Source of the DNA: CAYONM01 sp964405325
GTDB lineage: Bacteria > Planctomycetota > UBA11346
Assembly: GCA_964405325.1 (NCBI GenBank)
Contig: CAYONM010000094.1
Coordinates: forward strand, 1 to 13,590
Direction of reading: 5' to 3'
Length of the DNA stretch: 13,590 nt
A program made the translations under genes and the position numbers. The notes under the pieces were generated by a model that saw only the letters and a program-made list of their open reading frames with translations, was not told the DNA's origin and did no database searches. Below are positions 6,053 through 11,877 of this stretch, in pieces. Every line of letters begins with the position of its first letter. The first letter of the stretch is position 1.

Positions 6053-6943
6053 TCAGGCCCGCGGATGGAAATCCCGATGCAGGGCGCGTAGGCGCCGGGC
6101 ATCAACGTGGGTATAGCGCTGGGTGGTGGTCAGATTGGCGTGGCCCAACAATTCCTGCACCGCGCGCATGTCAGCACCGCGCTCCAGCATGTGGGTGGCA
6201 AAGCTATGTCGCAGCAAGTGTGTATAGATGGGGCGGCCGATGCCGGCCAGCTCACCGGCTTGGCGGACCAATTTCCACAGTGCTTGCCGACTGAGGGGAT
6301 TGCCCCGGCTGCTGAGCAGCAACTGGGGCTTTTTGCTGCTGGAATCCAGGCCCGGTCGGCATTCCCGGAGGTAGCGGTTGATCTGCCGCCGCGCCTCCTG
6401 GCCGATGGGCACCAGGCGCTCCTTGTCACCCTTGCCGTGCAGCCGCACCAGCCGCTTCTGTTCGCGCAGGTCCGACAGCCCGATCCCGCAGACCTCGCTG
6501 GCACGAGCCCCACAGGCATACAGCAGCTCCAAAGCCGTGCGATCGCGGGTATACATGGGGCCCGGTGGTGCCGAGCGCAGCAAACGATCGACCTCAGCAA
6601 CGCTGAGCACCTGCGGTAATTCGATCCACAACGTCGGCGCTTCCGTCAGACCGACCCGGTCCCGAGCCAGTTCCCGCTCGCTGACCAGAAAGCGCGTATA
6701 CATACGCAAACTGACCAGGGCCCGAGCCAGACTGGCCGGGGCCAGATCACGCTCATCACGCAAGCGCGCCAATAGCCGCCCCACCTCGTCCGGACCGCAA
6801 TCGGCCAGGTCCAGACCTGTGTCGGTCAGCAGATCATACCAGAACTGCAGGTCCCGCCGGTAGGCCTGCACGGTGTTGCCAGACAGACCCAGCTCCAGAC
6901 GGCAATGCCGCAGGAAATCGGCACGGAGATCCTCGGTCGGCAT
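6053..6943 (-). CDS. xerD: XerD-type tyrosine recombinase
   Basis: Xer recombinases resolve chromosome dimers at dif by stepwise strand exchange. The 296-residue protein has the N-terminal SAM-like DNA-binding domain (about 4-90) with SGNTVQAYRRDL (21-32), and a full catalytic set: Arg147 (CGARASE), Lys171 (HGKGDKERLVP), His242 and Arg245 (HLLRHSFATH), His268 (LLGHANLTTTQ) and the nucleophile Tyr277 (RYTHV). The C-terminus RRLRALHRDFHPRA closely resembles that of E. coli XerD, so xerD is preferred over xerC. Its ATG shares one base with the stop of the dNTPase gene (TGATG) and has no ribosome binding site of its own, which implies coupled translation. A mobile-element integrase is less likely given the size and setting. 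Confidence 0.88.
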   Translation of the reverse strand: MPTEDLRADFLRHCRLELGLSGNTVQAYRRDLQFWYDLLTDTGLDLADCGPDEVGRLLARLRDERDLAPASLARALVSLRMYTRFLVSERELARDRVGLTEAPTLWIELPQVLSVAEVDRLLRSAPPGPMYTRDRTALELLYACGARASEVCGIGLSDLREQKRLVRLHGKGDKERLVPIGQEARRQINRYLRECRPGLDSSSKKPQLLLSSRGNPLSRQALWKLVRQAGELAGIGRPIYTHLLRHSFATHMLERGADMRAVQELLGHANLTTTQRYTHVDARRLRALHRDFHPRA

Positions 6944-8283
6944 CAGCGCTTGGCGGCGACGTCGCGGGTACCCGGCAGCTCAATGCCGGTCAGGCGGCGG
7001 AAGGTGGTAATGGCGTAGTCGTCGGTCATACCGGAAATAAAGTCGGTAATCGTCAGCAAGCGCTCATAGGGACCGCTGGCCTGAGCCACCTCCACCGGCA
7101 GAAAGTCCATGATGTGCCGGGCATAGCGGCCGGTTTCCGTTTCCAGGATCACCGGCACCACGATGTCCAAGAGCTCGCCAATCACCCGGTAACCAGCCAA
7201 CAGCACCTGGATCACGTCGTGATCATTGTAGCAGCGCTGCACGCTCAATTCCTCGATCTGACTGAGCGCCGGAGCATCGTCGACCCGCTCCAACAAGGGC
7301 CGATCCACGGTCCCCGCCAACAGCTGCGGCTCCACGGCCAGGAACACCTCGGCAACCTGCACCACCAGACGGCTGATGGCCCGTGCGCGCAGGCGATTGA
7401 CCCGCTCGTCATGGCTGCCGGTGCAGTCATGACGAGAGAGCTTGGCCAAGGGCTCCAGCAGATCGCAGACCTCACTGAAGCTGAAACGCTCGGTCAGGTA
7501 GCCGTCCTCGGCATCCATGACGATGTAGCAAATGTCGTCAGCGGCCTCCACCAAGTAGGCCAAGGGATGCCGATGCCAGGCGGCGCCGTCACCCCAAGGG
7601 ATCAGCCCCACCGCCTCGGCCACCGAGCGGAAGATGACCTCTTCTGAAGCAAAGAAATTGAACTTCTTGCGCGCAATGTGCTCAGAGCGACCGGCATGCA
7701 GGCTGGACTGGGGATACTTGGCGAAGGTGCCCAGGGTGGCGGCGGTCAGGCGCATGCCGCCTTCCTGGGTGTAGGTGCTCAAGCGGGTGGCAATGCGCAA
7801 CCCCTGCGCGTTGCCCTCGAAACGCTTCAGGTCCTGCTGCTGCTGCTGCGACAGGGCACCGAGCCAGCGTTGGTTCTCGTCCCGGCGGAACCAACGGGAA
7901 AGGGCATCCTCGCCAGCATGACCGAAGGGCGGATTGCCCAGATCGTGCGCCAGGCAGGCAGCGGCGACCACATCACCGAAATCACCGTGATACAGGCCGT
8001 TTTCGGCCAATTCCGCATGCCGTTCGATAACCACCCGGCCAACGGTCTTGGCCAACGATCGCCCCACCGCCGCCACCTCCAGACTATGGGTCAGGCGATT
8101 GTGGATATGATCGTTGGTCGGCAGCGGAAAGACCTGGGTCTTGCCCTGTAGCCGACGGAAGGGGTAGGAGAACAGGATGCGGTGGTAGTCGCGTTCGTAG
8201 TCGCTGCGAGTCGCTGGCGCGGACGACGAGCCAGACTCGTCGTAGCGCCGCGCGGTCAGCAGTCGCAGCCAATCCATACTCAT
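6943..8283 (-). CDS. dgt: dNTP (dGTP) triphosphohydrolase
   Basis: HD-domain enzyme that hydrolyses dNTPs, classically dGTP, to the deoxynucleoside and triphosphate, limiting the dNTP pool. The 446-residue protein shows the family pattern: FRRLQGKTQVFPL (42-54), the first metal histidine in NRLTHSLEV (His66), the HD pair in CLAHDLGNPPFGHAGE (His113, Asp114, with His122), FEGNAQ (155-160) and the last metal aspartate in VEAADDICY (Asp249 or Asp250). A short polyglutamine run (146-150) is present. The ATG at 8283 overlaps the PII-like gene stop by four bases and is preceded by GGAG at eight-base spacing inside that gene. Which dNTP it prefers cannot be read from sequence. Confidence 0.92.
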   Translation of the reverse strand: MSMDWLRLLTARRYDESGSSSAPATRSDYERDYHRILFSYPFRRLQGKTQVFPLPTNDHIHNRLTHSLEVAAVGRSLAKTVGRVVIERHAELAENGLYHGDFGDVVAAACLAHDLGNPPFGHAGEDALSRWFRRDENQRWLGALSQQQQQDLKRFEGNAQGLRIATRLSTYTQEGGMRLTAATLGTFAKYPQSSLHAGRSEHIARKKFNFFASEEVIFRSVAEAVGLIPWGDGAAWHRHPLAYLVEAADDICYIVMDAEDGYLTERFSFSEVCDLLEPLAKLSRHDCTGSHDERVNRLRARAISRLVVQVAEVFLAVEPQLLAGTVDRPLLERVDDAPALSQIEELSVQRCYNDHDVIQVLLAGYRVIGELLDIVVPVILETETGRYARHIMDFLPVEVAQASGPYERLLTITDFISGMTDDYAITTFRRLTGIELPGTRDVAAKR

Positions 8284-8597
8284 TCGGCAGGCTCCAGGTC
8301 CAAAGCGGCGTGAATTGGCAGAAGGAACACCTTGCCATCGCCCGAACGTCCGGTGGGGCAGATGTTCCGGATCAGCTCTATCAGCTCTTCGGTGTGGTCG
8401 GCGTCGACCACGCCACCGATGGCCACCTTGGGCAAAAAGCCCAGCACGGCTCTACCGAGATGTCGTGTCTGATGGCCAGTGCCACGCACCTCGCAGGCCT
8501 CGCAATCCACCACACCCGGCAGCTGGTGCAGACGTTCGAACAGGGCCTGAGCTTTCTGGGGCCGTACCACCGCCTGGAATGCCACGAACATGGCCAC
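8280..8597 (-). CDS. PII-type signal protein with short T-loop (atypical GlnB relative)
   Basis: PII proteins are trimers that bind ATP/ADP and 2-oxoglutarate and control partner proteins through a flexible T-loop. This 105-residue protein has PII landmarks: VVRP near the N-terminus (10-13), EVRGTGHQ (36-43), FLPKV (54-58) and TGRSGDGKVFLLPI (82-95). Gln43, Lys57 and Lys89 match E. coli GlnB Gln39, Lys58 and Lys90. Differences are marked: the T-loop is five residues shorter, the Tyr51 uridylylation site is lost, and the ATP-contacting Arg101 and Arg103 are replaced by Asp100 and Glu102. The start is taken as the GTG at 8597 because AGGAG lies six bases upstream, inside the accA end; an ATG two codons later is possible. 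It sits three bases after accA and overlaps dgt by four, so it is co-transcribed with both. Target unknown; acetyl-CoA carboxylase is an obvious candidate. Confidence 0.82.
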   Translation of the reverse strand: MAMFVAFQAVVRPQKAQALFERLHQLPGVVDCEACEVRGTGHQTRHLGRAVLGFLPKVAIGGVVDADHTEELIELIRNICPTGRSGDGKVFLLPIHAALDLEPAE

Positions 8598-8600
8598 GAG

Positions 8601-9557
8601 CTACTCCTGGAAGGTACCGATTGTGCGATACTTCTCGTAACGAAGCCGCAACAACTCCGCTTCATCCAGCTGCTGCAGCTCGCGTAGATGCCGCACCAAG
8701 ACCCCCTTTACCGCCTGCATGGCCAGGACCGGCTGTCGGTGGGCACCACCGGCCGGTTCGGGGACCACCTCGTCCACCACACCCAACTCCTGCAGCGCAA
8801 CGCTGGTCAAACGCAGGCTTTCTGCGGCCTGCTCGGCCATGGCGCCGTCTTTCCACAGGATGGCCGCGCAGCCCTCGGGGCTGATCACCGAGTAGTAGCT
8901 GTTCTCCAACATCAAGAGTCGATCACCGACACCAATACCCAGTGCGCCACCGGAACCACCCTCGCCGATCACCACCGTGACGATCGGCACCCGCAGACGG
9001 AACATGTCGCGGATATTTTCAGCGATCGCCAGGCTTTGACCACGCTCCTCAGCGCCAACGCCGGGAAACGCACCCGGAGTATTGATCAGGCTGACAATGG
9101 GCAGACGGAACTTCTCGGCCAGAAGCATCTTCTTCATGGCCTTGCGATAGCCTTCCGGATGCGGGCTGCCAAAGTTGCAGCGCCGACGCTCGTGCACGTC
9201 CTTGCCCTTCTGCTGCCCCACCACCAGACAGGCAATGTCCTCCAGGCGACCGAGACCACAGATGATGGCTTGATCGTCGGCAAAGCTGCGATCGCCCGCC
9301 AGGGGCACCACCTCTTCCCACAAATGATCGATGAAGTCTGATGCCTGTGGACGTTGCGGATGCCGTGCCAGTTGCACGCGCTGCCAGGAGGAAAGACTCT
9401 CGAAGGTGCGCCGGGTCTCCTCCTCGAACTTGGCATGCAGGGAGCCGAGCTCCGAGGTCATGTCCAAGCCGGTCGACTCGCCCAGACGCTCCAATTCGGT
9501 GATCTTGTTCTCCAGCTCGACAAGTGGTTCGAGAAAGGCGAACGGATCACTACTCAC
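8601..9557 (-). CDS. accA: Acetyl-CoA carboxylase, carboxyltransferase subunit alpha
   Basis: AccA and AccD together transfer the carboxyl group from carboxybiotin-BCCP to acetyl-CoA, giving malonyl-CoA for fatty-acid synthesis. The 318-residue length equals that of E. coli AccA (319). Family motifs are complete: an N-terminal helical part (about 8-65), RNF-like RCNFGSPHPEGYRKA (126-140), INTPGAFPGVGAEERGQS (158-175), the oxyanion-type glycine run GEGGSGGALG (198-207) and YYSVISPEGCAAILWKD (221-237). The start is a GTG (9555-9557) behind a strong AGGAGG at eight-base spacing. accA is the first gene of the accA-PII-dgt-xerD operon. accD is not in the window. Confidence 0.97.
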   Translation of the reverse strand: MSSDPFAFLEPLVELENKITELERLGESTGLDMTSELGSLHAKFEEETRRTFESLSSWQRVQLARHPQRPQASDFIDHLWEEVVPLAGDRSFADDQAIICGLGRLEDIACLVVGQQKGKDVHERRRCNFGSPHPEGYRKAMKKMLLAEKFRLPIVSLINTPGAFPGVGAEERGQSLAIAENIRDMFRLRVPIVTVVIGEGGSGGALGIGVGDRLLMLENSYYSVISPEGCAAILWKDGAMAEQAAESLRLTSVALQELGVVDEVVPEPAGGAHRQPVLAMQAVKGVLVRHLRELQQLDEAELLRLRYEKYRTIGTFQE

Positions 9558-9647
9558 GATACAAGCCTCCTGGAGGGGGTGTTTTCAGGGCCAGGGGGCG
9601 CACAATATGCCCACGAGTGGCGACGCAAAGACGAACAGGGGACGGAC
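9558..9647 (-). promoter_or_regulatory. accA leader and candidate promoter
   Basis: On the minus strand a TATTGT (9602-9607) could be the -10 box of accA, with a weak TTTGCG 16 bases upstream as -35, giving a leader of roughly 40 bases. The ribosome binding site lies in CCTCCAGGAGG (about 9568-9578), a perfect palindrome with one central base in which the GGAGG can pair partly with the preceding CCTC. Such pairing could lower accA translation. Box calls are by eye and weak. Confidence 0.35.
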
Positions 9648-9760
9648 ATGGGCAGAAACCCATCGAACGCGAACTGAAATGGGCCTTGGACCCAGAGCAG
9701 TACCAACACCTGAACCAAAAGCTGACCGCACAGCGAGGTGAACCGCAGCGCTTGCTGCAA
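9648..9760 (+). pseudogene. Probable N-terminal remnant of a CYTH-domain gene
   Basis: From 9662 the plus strand reads, without stop, IERELKWALDPEQYQHLNQ and on through KLTAQRGEPQRLLQ. This resembles the first 35 residues of CYTH proteins (thiamine-triphosphatase, class IV adenylate cyclase and tripolyphosphatase fold), which begin with an I/E-E-x-E/K-x-K strand. An ATG at 9648 gives MGRNP but in another frame; one missing base between 9656 and 9662 would join MGRNP to IEREL. The likeness ends at about 9760, exactly where the convergent AraC-family gene has its stop codon. It therefore looks like a frame-shifted, truncated leftover, possibly cut when the AraC/reductase pair arrived. Short length keeps confidence modest. 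Confidence 0.42.
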
Positions 9761-9762
9761 CC

Positions 9763-10605
9763 CTACACCACCAGTACCTGGCGTTCGCGCAGCTGGGTCG
9801 GCGTCAGTCCAAAATGCTGTTTGAATCGGCGGGAAAAATGGCTGCGATCGATGAAATCCAGCTGTTCAGCAATCGCATCGATACTGGCGGTACTGGCCAC
9901 CAAGAGCTGTGCCGCCTCTTCCAAGCGTAATTTCATCAGATAGCGCTGGGGCGACATGCCCAGGCATTGGCTGAACAGGCGAATAAATGCATTGGTGGAC
10001 AGTCCCACGCGCTGTGCCAGCTCCCGGTTGTCGTGCCGCATGCGGCAGTGGTCTTCCATATAGCGCAACACGTCTGCCAGGCGCACATCGGCTTGATGGT
10101 GAGGCCAGACATGCTCAGGTACCAAGGTCAGGATCTGACAGAGCACGGCCTGGAATCGCAGACGAGCGGCAAAACCACCACTCAACGCAAGCTGCCCCTG
10201 CTGCACGTCGCGCACCAGAGCGGCGCATTGCGCCTGCAAAGCCGGATCAATCGTCAGCACCGCACAAAAGTCGCGTACCTGATCGATGGGCAAACCCAGA
10301 TGCAGGTGAAACCAGAGTGCCTGGGCCGGCTTGAGGACCTGCCGCTGAATCTGGCAGTGCGGCGAACGGATCAGGATCTGTCGGCTGTCACACAGCAGGC
10401 GTTTGCCGGCATGGGTGATGGCCACCTGCCCAGAGAGGTGCCAATAGACCAACCAGCCATCCAGACAACCGGCAACGGCGCGATCGGCCAGTGCGGCAAT
10501 GCCATGGAAGCGCACGAAAATCCGTGGGAGATGCTCGTGCTGGGCTTGGTCGGCTGCAGCCATGGTAGAAATGTACCTATCACCGCGACCACTGTCCATA
10601 GCCAT
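9763..10605 (-). CDS. AraC-family transcriptional regulator
   Basis: The 280-residue protein has an N-terminal cupin-like sensing region (about 25-105, including WLVYWHLSGQVAITHAGKRL) and a C-terminal AraC DNA-binding domain with two helix-turn-helix units: ELAQRVGLSTNAFIRLFSQ (195-213) and SIDAIAEQLDFIDRSHFSRR (241-260) followed by FKQHFGLTP (261-269). The ligand is unknown; AraC proteins of this build usually sense sugars or metabolites. Start is uncertain: ATG at 10605, 10599 or 10563 (Met15). The last leaves more room for the promoter shared with the divergent aldo/keto reductase gene, but no start has a good ribosome binding site. The likely target is the divergent reductase gene. Confidence 0.9.
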   Translation of the reverse strand: MAMDSGRGDRYISTMAAADQAQHEHLPRIFVRFHGIAALADRAVAGCLDGWLVYWHLSGQVAITHAGKRLLCDSRQILIRSPHCQIQRQVLKPAQALWFHLHLGLPIDQVRDFCAVLTIDPALQAQCAALVRDVQQGQLALSGGFAARLRFQAVLCQILTLVPEHVWPHHQADVRLADVLRYMEDHCRMRHDNRELAQRVGLSTNAFIRLFSQCLGMSPQRYLMKLRLEEAAQLLVASTASIDAIAEQLDFIDRSHFSRRFKQHFGLTPTQLRERQVLVV

Positions 10606-10645
10606 GGGGCCAGAGCCGCCCTAGCATGTGCCCAAGGAGATTACC
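10564..10645. promoter_or_regulatory. Divergent regulator-reductase control region
   Basis: The AraC-type regulator and the aldo/keto reductase genes are transcribed away from each other, with only 40 bases between the outermost possible starts or 82 if the regulator starts at 10563. Promoters and operator half-sites should lie here or overlap the regulator's 5' end. On the plus strand AAGGAGA (10634-10640) is the clear ribosome binding site of the reductase. No convincing -10/-35 pair or direct repeat was recognised. Confidence 0.4.
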
Positions 10646-11599
10646 ATGGAATATCGCAATCTGGGTCGCTCGGGCCTGCAAGTCAGTGTCTTCTCGTTGG
10701 GATCCTGGCTTACCTTCGGCGACACCGTCGATCCTGATACCACCGAGCAGATCATGAGCGCCGCCTATGAGGCCGGCATCAATTATTTCGACGGCGCGGA
10801 GGCCTATGCTGGCGGCAAGGCGGAAGCATGCATGGGTACCGTCATCAAGCGCCAAGGCTGGCGTCGTGATAGCTATATCCTCGCTGGCAAGGCCAGCCCC
10901 AACGCCGGTTCCGGCCCCGGTCCCAGTCAAAAGGGCATGAACCGCAAACACCTGATCGACTGCTGCGACCAGACCCTCAAGCGCTTCGGTGTCGATTATC
11001 TCGATCTGTATTTCTGCCATCGCCCCGACAGCAAGACTCCGCTGGAGGAAACCGTCCGCTGCATGAATGACCTCATCAGCCAGGGTAAAATCTGCTACTG
11101 GGGCACCTCGGAATTTGCCCCCGCCGACCTGTTGGAAATGCACGCCATCGCCGACCGTCTTGGCCTGATTGGCCCGACCATGGAACAGAGCGGCTACAAC
11201 ATGCTGGGCCGCAAGCGTGTGGAAATCGATCTGAAACCGCTGACCGCAGGCCGCGGCATGGGTATCACCGCGTATTGTCCGCTGGCCAGTGGCCTGCTGA
11301 CCGGACGCTACAACGACGGCATGCCAGCCGAGGGCCGCTTCAATGATTTCTCCTGGATGCAGGGCCAGATCACCGAGGACAAAATCAACCGCGTCCGCCA
11401 GCTGAGCACCCTTGCCAGCGACTTGGACTGCAAGGTTCACCACCTGGCCCTGGCCTGGCTGCTGAAAAATCCTGTCGTCAGCACCGCCATACTCGGCGCC
11501 TCGAAGCCGCATTATATTCCAGACAACCTGAAAGCCCTGGATGTATTGGAAAAACTGAGCGACGAAGTTATAATGAAGATCGCCGACATCCTCGCCTGA
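10646..11599 (+). CDS. Aldo/keto reductase, Kv-beta-like (AKR6-type)
   Basis: NADPH-dependent reductase of aldehydes and ketones with a TIM-barrel fold. The 317-residue product starts at the ATG at 10646, set by AAGGAGA at good spacing. The catalytic tetrad is complete: Asp49 and Tyr54 in YFDGAEAYAGGKAE (47-60), Lys82 in LAGKAS, and His125 in LYFCHRPD. The runs AGGKAE, KRQGWRRDSY, CHRPDSKTPLEETVRCM and YWGTSEF strongly resemble voltage-gated K+ channel beta subunits and their bacterial relatives; the mammalian proteins have Asn where this has the usual His125, so this one should be a competent reductase. Physiological substrate unknown. Probably controlled by the divergent AraC-type regulator. 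Confidence 0.93.
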   Translation: MEYRNLGRSGLQVSVFSLGSWLTFGDTVDPDTTEQIMSAAYEAGINYFDGAEAYAGGKAEACMGTVIKRQGWRRDSYILAGKASPNAGSGPGPSQKGMNRKHLIDCCDQTLKRFGVDYLDLYFCHRPDSKTPLEETVRCMNDLISQGKICYWGTSEFAPADLLEMHAIADRLGLIGPTMEQSGYNMLGRKRVEIDLKPLTAGRGMGITAYCPLASGLLTGRYNDGMPAEGRFNDFSWMQGQITEDKINRVRQLSTLASDLDCKVHHLALAWLLKNPVVSTAILGASKPHYIPDNLKALDVLEKLSDEVIMKIADILA

Positions 11600-11686
11600 T
11601 CAGCTTCCGTCCGATATAAGGCGAAGCTCCGGCCGCAACCCACGGGTTCAATCGTAGCGGTCGGCGCCCGGTTTCCGCTCTTACAT
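11600..11686. other. 5' part of the hairpin-rich convergent gap
   Basis: No gene is seen in the 278-base stretch 11600-11877 between the convergent reductase and beta-helix genes. This first part has a TATAAG at about 11616-11621 on the plus strand without a good -35 partner, a small inverted repeat AACC-CACG-GGTT (11637-11648), and CAGCTTCC at 11601-11608, which recurs at 11762-11769. A transcribed structured RNA is conceivable but unproven. Confidence 0.3.
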
Positions 11687-11704
11687 CGAGGGGCAAGACC
11701 CTCG
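11687..11704. repeat. 6-bp hairpin CGAGGG/CCCTCG
   Basis: CGAGGG (11687-11692) and CCCTCG (11699-11704) are perfect inverted copies around a 6-base loop, located eight bases before the large palindrome. No T-run follows on either strand, so it is not a classical terminator. Confidence 0.5.
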
Positions 11705-11711
11705 GACCCCA

Positions 11712-11768
11712 GAAGCTGAGCCCGCAAAAACAACGTTTTCTTCTCACAGTTTTTGCGGGCCCAGCTTC
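11712..11768. repeat. 57-base imperfect palindrome, possible bidirectional terminator
   Basis: A 12-bp perfect stem GCCCGCAAAAAC (11720-11731) with GTTTTTGCGGGC (11749-11760) is extended, after one A/C mismatch, by seven more pairs, GAAGCTG (11712-11718) with CAGCTTC (11762-11768). The loop is 17 bases. Inside it GTTTT (11735-11739) offers a competing pairing for AAAAC (11727-11731). It lies between convergent genes, where a bidirectional terminator is expected, but the A/T tracts are inside the stem near the loop and no T-run follows either side, unlike standard terminators. It does not show integron attC core sites. A small mobile palindromic repeat or RNA element is an alternative. Confidence 0.75.
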
Positions 11769-11790
11769 CAGGTAGCCGGCACCGAGCGAC

Positions 11791-11806
11791 GGTACCAGCC
11801 GGTACC
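11791..11806. repeat. GGTACC inverted/direct repeat
   Basis: The palindromic hexamer GGTACC occurs twice (11791-11796 and 11801-11806) with four bases between, able to form a 6-bp hairpin. It is the last of four hairpin-forming sequences in this gap. The remaining bases to 11877 hold nothing recognised. Confidence 0.4.
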
Positions 11807-11877
11807 CAGTATGCGTCAGAAATGCCCAGCAGGCCATGCTCGATTTACGAAGAGCTGTTGCCTATTCCGAAGCAGTG

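Noticed and set aside
6053..6943. Phage or mobile-element integrase
   Set aside because: Size, the XerD-like C-terminus and the location inside a tight housekeeping operon favour a chromosomal Xer recombinase; no attachment-site duplication was seen.
7838..7851. CTG/CAG trinucleotide run as a repeat element
   Set aside because: It is a short polyglutamine stretch inside the dNTPase coding sequence and not an independent repeat array.
10580..11512. 310-codon minus-strand open frame opposite the aldo/keto reductase
   Set aside because: The plus strand encodes a full reductase with a complete catalytic tetrad and a good ribosome binding site; the antisense frame has no motif.
11636..11660. Possible tRNA T-arm (GGGTTCAATC)
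   Set aside because: The flanking bases do not form a 5-bp T stem, and no anticodon arm or acceptor stem could be matched around it.
11712..11768. Integron attC site
   Set aside because: The palindrome lacks the GTTRRRY and RYYYAAC core sites at its ends, and there is no cassette array or integron integrase; XerD here is a housekeeping type.
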